A stretch of DNA of 64,000 bases from Branchiostoma floridae (taxonomy: Eukaryota > Chordata > Leptocardii > Amphioxiformes > Branchiostomatidae), in contig NC_049979.1 in the NCBI RefSeq assembly GCF_000003815.2, positions 5,568,762-5,632,761 on the forward strand. The letters are read 5' to 3'. A model generated the notes under the pieces. That model had not been told where the DNA came from and searched no databases. It saw only the letters and a program-made list of their open reading frames with translations. Shown in pieces: positions 33,930-46,500 of this stretch (position 1 is its first letter; each line of letters opens with the position of its first letter). The position numbers and the translations under genes are program-made.

Positions 33930-36900
33930 TTAAGCCTTGGAGCCCGTAAATGGCAGAAACGGTTTTGATTTCAAGTCTGTCTCCTTCCTGAAATTGTCCA
34001 GCCAGAGTCTGTGAGACTTGAGAACATCCTCCGTGCTCCTATTGGAAGTGTCCCCCAGCCTGCCTGAGGAACTCTTGTGGAAGCTTCTTAGCTGGTCCAC
34101 AGCAGGCACATACCCCCATCTACCGTGTGCCGTGGAGGCAGGATGAAAGGAGTCTCCAAAGTAAGTCTTCCACTTTGTCTCCAGGTCGTGTTCAACACCG
34201 TCGGTAACACGCGGGAGGTAGGGGGTCAGTCTCTGCGGTCTGTAGTCCATGCCACCGTACTGACTAGCACCACGTCCTTCCACAGAGGTCACCATGTCTG
34301 GTAAGTCTCTGGACACGTGGCTTTCTGCAGGAGGGTGGCTTTCTTTGGCACCTTGAGGGGTTTTTGACATGATGACCTTGAGCACGCTGGCAAGCTCTCT
34401 GTTCAGTCTCTGCACAGACTCGGCCAAGGACTGGACGTTCCCGATCACGGCAGGGTTCGTCACCTGCGGAGTTCCTGTAGAGTTGAAGACATCCTGATTC
34501 TGTCTGAGGTGATCCAGAGGAGCTGAAATGAAAGAGTATAACATTGATATTAAAAGACTTTCAAAAGTCACACTTAACTTGATGCAACCTATCTACGCAC
34601 ACACTGACAGCTACAAATTTTCTTTTTTTCCACGAACAATCCCTGTGTGGGACGCCCTGCCTGGCATGATTGTAAGTGCTCCCACCGCTGAGTGCTTCAG
34701 AGCCAGGCAGGCGGCCCGTCCACCCTAACCCGGAACCTCAACTCCCCTCCATACGTTGCGCCTTGCAGGGCTATTTGGGGGTAATCAAGATGATGATGAT
34801 AATGAAATATGATTTACCCTACAAAGCAGTATCCTACATTGTATGTATCTAGGATGCTTCAGTGCTATACTTGTTTTTCAATACCCCTTGTTTTATGGCT
34901 CCAGTAAAAAAAGGAAGAACCACGTACATGCACAAAGTGTGATTTTACTATCAGTACTGAAATTGAGTAGCTTACTTTGCTTTATGCCAAAGCCATTTTG
35001 AAGTTCATGACTGCTGGTGGAACTATCTTCTGAGTCACTCTGCACAAGTCCCAGACCTCCAACTGTGAAGTCACTGTCTGCCAACTGAGAACAAAACAAC
35101 AATGTTACTGATCCACATACATGTATCTGTATGTAATCTATCCCCCATATAGTAAGGTTCTTCAAAGATACAACCAGAATTATACTCACTTCCAACGTCT
35201 GATAGACATCGAAACGTTGGAAGTGAGTACAATTCTGGTTGTGTCTTTAAAGAAACTTACCATATGAGTAATTTACCAACCTAATGGAACTATTTACGGC
35301 TGTATGTTATTTTAGTACTAGTATTTGAAAACTGGTGACTCTCAACATATGCAGATGCTCAAAAACGATTCATTCCAAACTGTGTGTATGTTGACCCACA
35401 TATCTGTATCATCTAGTATTTGACAGCTGGCGACTCTCAACATATGTAGCTGCTCAAAAACAATTCATTCCATGTTATAAAGATCATGTCTTGAACAACA
35501 TACACACAACTACAGATCAAAGGGAAGCGTTTTGAGACATACTCTGTCCCTTCGCCAACCCAGTAGATCATGTCATATGCTAACAAGAGCTATCTAACAC
35601 CCAAAAATTGTGACCATAGCTTGTTAAGAACACAATAAAGCAAAACTGGAAGTTGCACTGCAGTACCAAGGGAAGCCACTAGGGGTCCCAAAATCTAATC
35701 ATTTCCAGCTTTCATCACACCCTACCAACACACCAAGTATGAAACCAATCCACCAAGCCATCTGAGTATCNNNNNNNNNNNNNNNNNNNNNNNNNNNNNN
35801 NNNNNNNNNNNNNNNNNNNNNNNNNNNNNNNNNNNNNNNNNNNNNNNNNNNNNNNNNNNNNNNNNNNNNNGTGTCCTTCAGTTCCTTGCGCTCCTTCTCT
35901 AGCAGCAGGCGCTGGCAGGCTCCCATGCTCATGAAGGCCTGGTCCAGATCCTTGGCTTCATGCTCCAGGTTTTCCTTCACGTCCTGGAGAGGGAATGTCA
36001 CTCTTCATCATTTTCCCATTCACATTGCCAAACCTTACAGGATCAGGTCCAGGTCCAGATCTGAACCTGGACCTAATCGTTTGTGAATGGGCGATACTCA
36101 AAACAATGGTCCATCTTGCTACAATGGAATATGCTTAGTGGAATATACTATCTTTACGTAAACAACCCTAACTGCCTCTGTTAAGTTATTAAGTTAGACC
36201 AAGTTTGACTGTAAAAACTCAGTAAAAATGACTATCAACTCTCCTCTACTAAGTCGACTTCACTCCTGTTATTTACTTGGACCAATAAGCCGCAAAACAC
36301 GTAAACGCTTGCCACCGTAGAGCCAATATAATCTGTTAATTTTCTAATCGATCCAACGTCCGTTCCACTGAATTTTTTCAGTTCCTCTTTTTCCGTACCG
36401 GTCCAACAAGAAAAAAAACGTCTTATCTACCTGTAGTAGCATGGACGTGGCTGGCGATGCCGCTCCTATCTGGTTGACCATGTCTCTGCGCCACTCTTGC
36501 TTGGCCACCTTCAGCCCTGCCTGCTGCTTCTGCAGCGATGACTTCTGTTTCAGCAGGAACTCCTTTGCTGCCTGGATGGAGTCCGCTTCCCTGTTCAGCG
36601 CTCGCAGGTTCCTGTCCCACTGGTGCATGCTGTTGTTGTCACTGAAGTTATCCAGCATGGCGGAGTCATGCAAGTCTCTGATCCAGTCCTGTCTGGGGTT
36701 TCTGTACGCAGTGAAGGACTCGTCATCGATGTCGCTGTCAGCTCTAATCCGTTCGCTCTCCTGTCTCCTTCTTCTTGTCCCCCTGTATGCTCTGTCATCC
36801 TCCTTGTCTCCCCTTTGGTCATCAGAGGACCAGCCATCCAGTAGACTCCTCAGAGACGCCCTGTCACGTTGGGTTGCGGGTGGGTCGTCAGCAGGCTCCT

Positions 36901-39900
36901 CCGTTGGCTCAGGATGGACACCGTTTGTTCTGGGCTCCCCCGACAGGTCTCCATCCTTCAGCTCACCGATACTCGCTTGTAATCTCTGGTATTCGGAACC
37001 ACTCTCTTTTATCTTCTTCTTCAAGTCCCTGGTGAAAAAAAAGAACACCCAGATTGTAAACAATGTGTATGCATCAGCCCTCATCTGGTCAAAATCATTG
37101 TTTGTTTGAACCTTTGTTTATTCATGAAAGCTCAAATTGGCCTGCAGGCCGCTTTTCATTGAGGTCATGAGGGAAGAGGCAAGGGTCAGACAACGTATAT
37201 AACAGAAATACAGTTTAAAGTCCTAATGAGTCTTATAAGCCTATATACACAATTTTACATATATGGTACAAAACCAATAATAGCGAAAGACATGATTCGA
37301 GTCCATTCATTTTGGCCCTTTCTGATACTTTAAGAGTCTCTTAAAGGTGGGAGTTGGGGCTGTGCATTGGTCTGGTGGTCGACTGTTCCAGATGTTGGGT
37401 CCACAGTAGGCGATGGCCCTTCTGAAGGTTGAGGTATTAAGCTAGGCCAAAGGGTATTTCTGTTGAAAACATTACAATGACAAGGAAAGAGACCAACTTG
37501 AGCTGTCCTTCATGGTGGTCCCTGCTCTGCTTCAGTCTCTGGATCTCCCTCTCCAGCTCTCTCCTGGCCTTCTCAGCCTTCTCCAGTTCCTTCTGCTCCT
37601 TTCTGCAGACAAGTTTACTGTGTTTAGTTACTCAAAATGTGGAACAATGAGAATGACCAGTCTGTGCAAATTATTTCCAATGCACCACAAACATACCAGT
37701 AACGCTAGTTCACCTTCTGTACCTGTATCTGTATCTATATAGCCGGCATAACCGCCCTTCGGCATAACACACCAGCTTCGCAGGCACGCGGTGCGGCAGC
37801 AGCTGGTTATATTACACTGAACGATCCGTCACACCTAACTTCTGCACATCTATCTGTAAGTGTTCTTTAAAACTATCCAGAGAAGATGCCCCTACTGTGC
37901 TTGGTGATTACAAGTTCCACCTTCATCCACCATGTAACCTATATCTGTTGCTTTTAAAAGCAGGGTATTCAGGGTTTCAAACTGCAACGTTTTGAAAATA
38001 GTGGAATATGAATCTCAAAAAAAAATGAATCGCAATCTGAAACCACCGTTTGTCGACTTGATGTCCCTCAATACATTGTTTTTAAAAACAACGGATATAG
38101 GTTAGCCAAGGATTAAGGTGAAGTAGCGTTATAGAATAACTGTTCCATTCTACAATCACAAAATTGTCGACAGCAGCCATATACTTCTCCTGCCCTTCCA
38201 TTTTTTGCCAGGTTTAGAATTAGAAAATTTTTTTTCCATGTTTATCATTAGTCAGAATCTTAGAAAATGAGCGTCTTCCACCTCACCTGAGTAATCTCTG
38301 TATGTCTTCTCTCTCCTGTGAGGCCAGCTCAGTCGACTCGTTATTGCTAAAATCCTGTCCCAGAGACTTCCTTTTCTGATTCAGGTCTCGTCTCTTTGTC
38401 TGCAGCTCTTCCTCCTGTAGAACAAGGAATAAGCGGCCTTTCTCACAACTTGCAACTTTCAAGTGCATAGGGATTTTTTGTTTGAACCTTTATTTGATGG
38501 TGCCAATCATTCAGCTGGGTGTGCTGGTGCATTGGTTGTTCGTTATTGCTAAAATCCTGTCCCAGAGACTTCCTTTTCTGATTCAGGTCTCGTCTCTTTG
38601 TCTGCAGCTCTTCCTCCTGTAGAACAAGGAATAAGCGGCCTTTCTCACAACTTGCAACTTTCAAGTGCATAGGGATTTTTTGTTTGAACCTTTATTTGAT
38701 GGTGCCAATCATTCAGCTGGGTGTGCTGGTGCATTGGTTGTTGTAGATTGTGTGGCAGTCCCTGTCTCGCCTGTAAATCACCATGGCTAGGTCTCCTGGC
38801 AGTTGTATGAATTTTTTAGTATTAAGTGCGGATGGAAGCAACTCCAGAGCTAAGATGAGAGGATAAAAAGAGGGGTAAAGGTTTTGAGGAGATGCAAATT
38901 TCAGCAAAGTTCACCTGGCAGTGTATGAAAAAAGTTTTCTGACCTCCTTATCCAGATCTTTGTTGGCCTGCTGAAGTTCCTTCTTCCTCTTGTCCAGCTT
39001 TTCTTCCATCCGCTTGATTTCTCCCTGCCAGTTCTCCATCTGTTTGTTCTTGGTCTTCTTGTCACCCTCAAGTTCTGACAACCTCTTCTCATTTTCTTTG
39101 GCAAGTTTCTGAAGATCTGCCTCCAGCTTTTTCTCAAGGGAAGACTTTTCTTTTTGCTCCTACATGGACAAATATAGCAGTGGGGTGTCAATGTGGATCA
39201 CTCCAAACATGACTGGTGCCTAAGTGTTGTGAGTTCAGCCCACATGTTGTCAGGTGTCAGGGCTGCAAAGTTGATTGGAAATAAAGTTTCAAAATTTTGT
39301 GGACTCTTAGTTACACGACGACATTGTCACATTAACAAAAACTTTGTCAGACAGGTTTAGGTGCCTTATTTGTGCTTTTCTTGATTCAATCTTGTTGTGA
39401 GAGTTGTATCTGTTAATGAATGTGCATCTAAACCCATGACATAAAGCTACATATGACTTGTTATCATGACTTACTTCCTCTTTCTACCACTTACTTTCTC
39501 TTTATGTTCCTGTTGTAGATTAGCCATCCTCTTTTGATGTGCCTCCTTCAGTCTGTCCATTTCCTTCTGATGCTTCTGTTCAAGTTCTGCTCTCCTCTCT
39601 TCGAGAACATCACTCAACTAGACAACATCAAAACAAACAAGACACTGTCAAGATGTTTCATGTTTTATCAATGACAACAGCTTGTACTGTATTATAATTA
39701 ATTCATATTAATGTGTTTCATTTCTGAACTACAGAGGTGTCTATAGCAGGCCTCTAGCCAGCTCAAAATCTTTATCCGTCAGGCAATTCCCATTTTCGCG
39801 AAAATTAATTTTTGCTATGACACAAGTAAACATTGAGAGAAAATAAGATGCCACGCTGATGTTTTGGAATACAATTTTTATATGAATAACTATTTAGTAC

Positions 39901-40508
39901 AAGTTACGTCTTGCCGTTGTCAAGATTGCAATCAAAGTTAGTAGAATGCAATATTCCAGGAGTTAGAAGGACTACACTGAGACCTTGAAAAATGGGTTTT
40001 TAATGAGATTATCATATGCGAAAGGGCGCTGACACCCAATTATAACAATAGCAAAACAAACAGTGTGTGGCTTTCTGACTATGGACAGCGTTCCCAAGCC
40101 GCCTGTAGCTTTCACCAAGGATTTTTGTCCGTCAAGGATTGGTTTTAAAATATTTCCATCACAAGCAGCAAATTTCCGTCAATTGACGGAAAAACGGACG
40201 CTGGCTAGAGCCCTGGTCTATAGTATAACATGTACCACTGATTCACCTCATGTTCATAGTCCTCCACAGCCTGCTGCCTGGTCCCTGCTGCCTTCTGCAC
40301 CTGCTCCTCCCTCTGGGTTCTCTCCTGCTGCAGCTCCCTCTCCTGTCGAACCAGCTCCTCCATGGCCTGGTCATGCTCCTCCTCCACCTCTCTCCTCCTC
40401 TGGGAGGCTGTTTCCTCATGTTCAGCCTTGATTTCATCTAACATCTGAAGAGAAGGACCAAAGCGATGCAACAGAGGCAGTGCCAAGAAATTTCCTATGG
40501 GGGGTTAT

Positions 40509-40540
<32 letters not shown>

Positions 40541-43500
40541 TACATCATTGCTCATACACAAACAATGAAAACCTCCCACCTGGTCCAGCTCTTCTTCCAG
40601 CTGTGTTTTGTACTGCTGTAGTTCTTTGTCATGTTTCTGCTTTAACCTGGCCCTCTCCTGCTCAGCAGCTTTCTCCTCTTCTTCCTCAGCCTTCTTCACA
40701 GCCTCCTGCTTCTTAGTTTCCTCCTCGGCCTCCAATTTGGCCATTTCACTGCGCAACTTATCCAGTGCAGTCTTTGACTCTTTCCTAAGATGCAAGAGGT
40801 ACAACGTGGATTTTATCTTCCATTTTACACCTTCAGGTCTCAATAAAACAACAAAGAGTCTTAGCATGAAAGTAAAGTGATAGCATTTTTTCTATAAGAA
40901 AGAGTCTTGTAACGCTGGTTCACCTTTATACATGACCTTTATTCGTTCAATCGTTGTCTTTAAAAACAGCACATTTAGGAGGATTAAGTCTGCAGACTGT
41001 GGTTTCAAATTTGAAATATTTTCAAACTGTTGCAATTTTAAAACACCATCCATCGACTTCATATCCCTAAATATGCTTTTTTAAGAAACAACGGATATAG
41101 GTCACCCTCGCATTAAGGTGAACTAGCGTTACATGTTGAGTCTTCATTTGCTGCAAAAAATCATCCAAGTTCTAACAGCAGAGATTTTTCCACATCTGTT
41201 GCGTGCAATGAGTGTACAGTGATTTCAAAGACATCTGGGGAGGCCACAACCCAGTTAACAGAGCTTAAAATTCATTTCTTGGGTTAGGTGTACTGATGTA
41301 CCCAAGCTTAAAAAATTGGGAGCACCAAAACATTTTTGTATACTTAGATATCTTTACATAGTACATAAACCTATTTGGGTGTATTTGTGCACCCACAGAA
41401 AACAAATGGGTGCACAGTCTACAGTTTTGGGTGCACCAGGGTGCACATGCACCCAGTATTTCGAGCCCTGTATTTGGGTGCACTGGTGCACCCACAGAAA
41501 ACAAATGGGTGCACAGTCTACAGTTTTGGGTGCACCAGGGTGCACATGCACCCAGTATTTCGAGCCCTGGTTAAGAACACATGTTGAGAGAGGACAGCAC
41601 AAAATAAAAGACCGCAGATACCTAATCTTGTTTTCTTCCTCTTCCTTCTCGCGTTCCAGTTGGCTGCGGAGCTTCTGCAGCGCATCCTGCTGACCTTCCT
41701 TCAGAGCAGCCTCCTCATTGGTGGTTTCCTCTTTTATCTTTAGCCTTAAAGATCTACAACATTGAAATAGCTTTGTTACTGTAAGTGTACTAACAAGCCT
41801 TTCATTTCTTGTAAATATTGTACACCTGCTATTAGCTGTAGTGTGCAGGTGAGGTGAGGCATAATCCAATGGTTAGCGGCCCTGCCTCTGGATCTAGAAG
41901 CCATTAGTTCGATTCCGGCTGTGTCGCTCACCCGACATGCACGCTACCAGAAAGGGTTGCAGTCCTTAGGACGGAACGTTAAGCCGTGGTCCACTGTTCA
42001 TTGTGCTTGTCGTAAAGAGCTAGGGGAATTTCCCCAGCACAATGAACCTGTAGATACTGTACATAGCGTCTGTCCTCTCTGTCACGACCAGTGGAAGACT
42101 AGCTCTTCAGTGAGCTTAACTGGTTACAGGTCACTTTCACTTTTTTTTTTGCTACAGTGGATATTGGAAGCAAACATTTTGTAAATATAGAATACAACAC
42201 GGTGTATTCCGTATCACACAAAGTATCAGCCCGACCGCGGGTCGGATCGTATTTATGTCATACCCACCTGAGAAAACCCATGTTTTGATGCAAAATGCGC
42301 CAGAAGTTGAACAAATTTGGTGCCCTCGAAAAAAAAAGCGTTGCAACAGTAATGTTCCAACGTCCGTATCAGGTATTCGAACTTTCGATGGTGCCGTACT
42401 CGGTCCACTCGAAACAGTTTGATTTATTCGAATGGGGGTAATTGGGGGTTATGCTAAGATGTACTTACCATCTACAGTATAATCTGAATTATACCTCATA
42501 CGAGACCTTGTTCAGGGAGAGTACAATATGCAGTATTCCTGGGAATCGCTAGATGGTGCACACATACAAAGAAAAGAAAAGCAAAGCATGATGGGACCTC
42601 ACGTGATGACGCCCCTTCCCAATCATCATTGACTGAGTGCGAGAGTAGATAAATAAGTCTGTGCTGTCCATGGGTGGGTAATGTTCACTAAATCCCTGCA
42701 GCTGAACATAAGTTACTGAGGGTGGGAAGATATACCTGAACAAGGTCTCGTATGAGGTATAATTCAGATTATACTGTAGATGGTAAGTACATCTTAGCAT
42801 AACCCCCAATTATACCTCATTGACTCGACCTTGTTCAGGGAGAGTACAATATGCAGACTCCAAAGCTGTATCTGGACAGCACAGGTATCAACTGAAGTAT
42901 CAGTTATAGTCTAAGAAGGTCAGTTCTCGTGACCTAATGTCCTACCAGAATAACTGTTAGATAACACTGAGTGCCTGATGAACAAACACTGAAAAAGCAT
43001 TAATCCTTAGGACTTGGTAAACATTGTCCAGTCCCGTCAACTTACCCCCCCCCCCCCTTTTCCCAAGGGGAAGGAGACATCCTCAAGTGACCTTTGAGGA
43101 GAAAAACACAACCTCTTGTTTCCCTTCATTAGACATTAGACATTAGATGAAGTGGCTGATCCTCGTGAAAGAACAGCCTATAACAATAAAACAAATCAAT
43201 GTTTATTGCACAACAATTGTAACGGGTACAATGTAAGGTAAGGCAATGTATAGCATGCATGTGTTGAACGACTGGGCTAATATAAGAGCGCCCAAGCCAT
43301 CTACAGTGTATCGACCACAGGAAACAATAGCTGAAATTCAAGCTAACTGTGGCTCTAAATAAACCAAAGAGTACCAACATACCAATAATACATTTGAATT
43401 GGTGTGGTTCATGCAAAACATGAAGTCAACTGTGTTAGATTCCTCCGGAATCCCCATAACGTGTGTAACAACATACTGAACTTGTAACAAGTAGGAGCCT

Positions 43501-46500
43501 CATCTGTGGTAAAGGCAATCTTTACAAATACAATCGAAGTGAGTACCAATTTTGGTAACTCAACACCACATTTTAATGTTTCCAGTCAAGTGGATTGCAG
43601 GCTGCCAGAAGCCAGCCTTGTGAGCCTAAATTGCATGGCTCACTTGTCACCAATCACCTACCGGAAGCTTGGGATAGTGAAGTTCAGAAAGGTGTCTGGT
43701 AACTTACATTGTTCCCCAACACCTAATTTAACAGTGAACTTTTTACACTCACACATGAGTACAGTTCCACCCTTAACGTGTGAACTTGTATATTTCACTA
43801 AGAAACATTAATAGCAAGAAGTACTTGCAATATGTCAATATCAACTGACATCAATAGTAGTACTGAAGGACAAGGCACATTGTGGGCCTTCGTCATGTTG
43901 CAGACACCAGCAAGACTATAAGGGTTGACATAGTATGAAAAACATCACCAGTTTCATCGTATTAATCCCATCACGTGCCATCATATTGATCACATCACAT
44001 ATCTCATCATATTGATCACATCATATGTCTCATCATATTGATCACATCATATGCCTCATCATATTGATCACATCACATGTCTCATCATATTGATCACATC
44101 ACCTGTCTCATCATATTGATCACATATCTCATCATATTGATCACACCACATATGCTTCAGAATACTGACCAGCTGGATAGTATGATAAAAACCCAGATGG
44201 TAACAATGCAACAACGTCTATTAAACGTTAGTCTGTGTGCAAAGACTGCACAAGATAATTAAATTGATCTTCTCTGCAATGTCTGCCATGATCAGTTTTG
44301 ATCATGGTTATGTGTAACATGTTCTACAACTCTGTTGTAAGTTACCTGTGAACTTAAAAGGAACACATTGTGCTACTTCAACACCATGTGAAGAAGAAGG
44401 GCGACGGACTTTTTCCGTCCGTAGAAGCGCCAGCAGTAGCTTAACGCTAATAATAAGCCACAAAACATGAACAAAACATAATGTAAATGTAAGCAAAATT
44501 GTCTGCACAATTTCTCCGCACAACTCAACCATATTAGCGATAGTTGTGGAGACGTATCAAGCTCGGGCAGCGGCGCCAATTCAGAACAAGAGTTCCGAAA
44601 CTTGAAGTTCACCGTTCATGATGGTACATGTAGCAAGGCGTTTTGCCCCTTGACTTCAGATTACCGCTGTACACGTAACCAATTAACTACTAGTGTAAAA
44701 TTAGCAGCCAGAAAGGTAGCTAAGTTAATGTAAGGCGGCTGAATTGCGTACTCGAGGCCCCTCCTCAAAAACAGGGCCACCGATTTCCCGAAAATTATGA
44801 ATGGAACATCGGGGGGCGTTCATGCCGACAAGATAAAAGGCGGGTTGCTTTTAAAAACCCATGACACCACTGAACGTTACGCTGATAATGGACTTTCAGT
44901 CGGATTCAACCAATGTGATGTTCCCGATAACGTAAAACGTGTAAAAACACTGGTCTATAGCTGAGCCTGGAACGTAAATTATGGCGGCCAAAATGTTACC
45001 AGCACGTTCCAATGACCTTTTGACCCTTTAATGGGGTCCTCTAGCGATTTAAACAAGAATCGCACTTCTGATACAACATTAGCCATCGGTATTTATAAAC
45101 ATCCGACTAAGTGCTTGTGGATTCGGTAACTAGGACCGTAAGTCTACTGGTAAGAATAACAGGTTTCACACCTGCATACGAGGTATTGAGCGTCCACAAT
45201 ATTCGAACGGTAGTGTCCTTGATTGGATCAAGGATAAGTTACCTGATTGGCTACTCAATAGCCCCTGCTCTGGTGACTGGGCATCCCCGCCAGTCCAGGA
45301 CGAGCACGTGGCGAGCAACTGTATACAAATGCTCAGATGGTCGGCATATAATAGTTAATCAACCAGTTAAAGAACGTGGTTAATATTTTCTTCATCCTAA
45401 AACAACAGGAAGAAGACAACGTTCCGGTGTCAAACACCAACATGCTAAGAATGATGAGGATACTTCCAAGCCGAGCGATGTGGACGCAAGGCTAAACAGT
45501 GTATAACTGACAAGTGTCCGCCATGTTCAGACTATATTGCCTGTTTGCACTATAATGAACACAACAAAACTCCATTGTCGGCTCTTGTGATAAGGCCGTG
45601 CCGAACAGCAAAAAGGTAAACAATCGTTTTAACCGTAGTAAGTAGGTAAACACAATAATGTTACCTGAAGTTCCGTGAAGCACACAGAGCTCCTTCTTCC
45701 CATCTTCTGGAACATACTTACCAGGAAGAAGTAGAATCATAAGAATGCTCCGCAACCACGCCCGGGACGGTCAATCCTGAGTGAGCGGAGTTCGGAGGAA
45801 TACCGCCGACCATTTGCCGACAGCATTCGCAATGTTTGCATTGTTTGCATAACAATGGTTTATTAGAAAGGGCACGTGTTCCTCGTATAGAACAATATTC
45901 TATCAAGACTACCAAAAACATGTTAGACTCGTCAACATGAACATGTTAAATCTTGTTGTCTAAGTAACAACAAAGAGCCAGACGTTGAACATACATGTGT
46001 ATTAACTACGTGCGTGACCAGTCACACAACGTCCCAGACGAATTCAATTTCGTCAATTGTCTTTGTGGAGCATTCTCCATGATAATGCTAATTACGGACA
46101 CACATTTCTAGTATGGCTAAGTAATTGATAACTTTATTGCCATAAAAAAGCTTCCCTCAGGGACAAGCTTTAACATAAGCTCCCAATATTTTATTCACCT
46201 GGAGCTTCTCTTGTCAGACAACTGCGACGTATCATAGTCAGCAGAAGAAGAAGGGGAGGCCCCTTTCTGTGCCGATTGACGTCTTTCCTAAGTCAACCGC
46301 TCATAAAACGACTTTAAATTATGGGGAAAACTGCTGGACGCTCCTCCTTGACGAGCGTAGAATGCAACGGCAACATGCCTAACAGCGTGTTCAACATGGA
46401 AGCTTATCCGAGCAACCATAACGGAGCGACCGGAGCCCGTAATCTACTTACAGTTCCATTGAGATGTCGATTACCCCGACCGGCCCACGTGGCACGGCGG

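Noticed and set aside
34528-34728. Host gene exon on the plus strand inside CEP164
   Set aside because: The C-terminal motif and (gat)n tail identify a truncated LINE.
36441-37109. 222-codon plus-strand frame
   Set aside because: Antisense of CEP164 exon 19, low-complexity Ser/Leu translation.
38443-38670. Extra CEP164 exon with '[16 protein letters not shown]'
   Set aside because: It is the duplicated 5' part of exon 17 without a donor; reading through meets a stop.
43978-44152. Regular short repeats resembling a CRISPR array
   Set aside because: Units are contiguous with no unique spacers, and the setting is a eukaryotic intron; it is a simple satellite.
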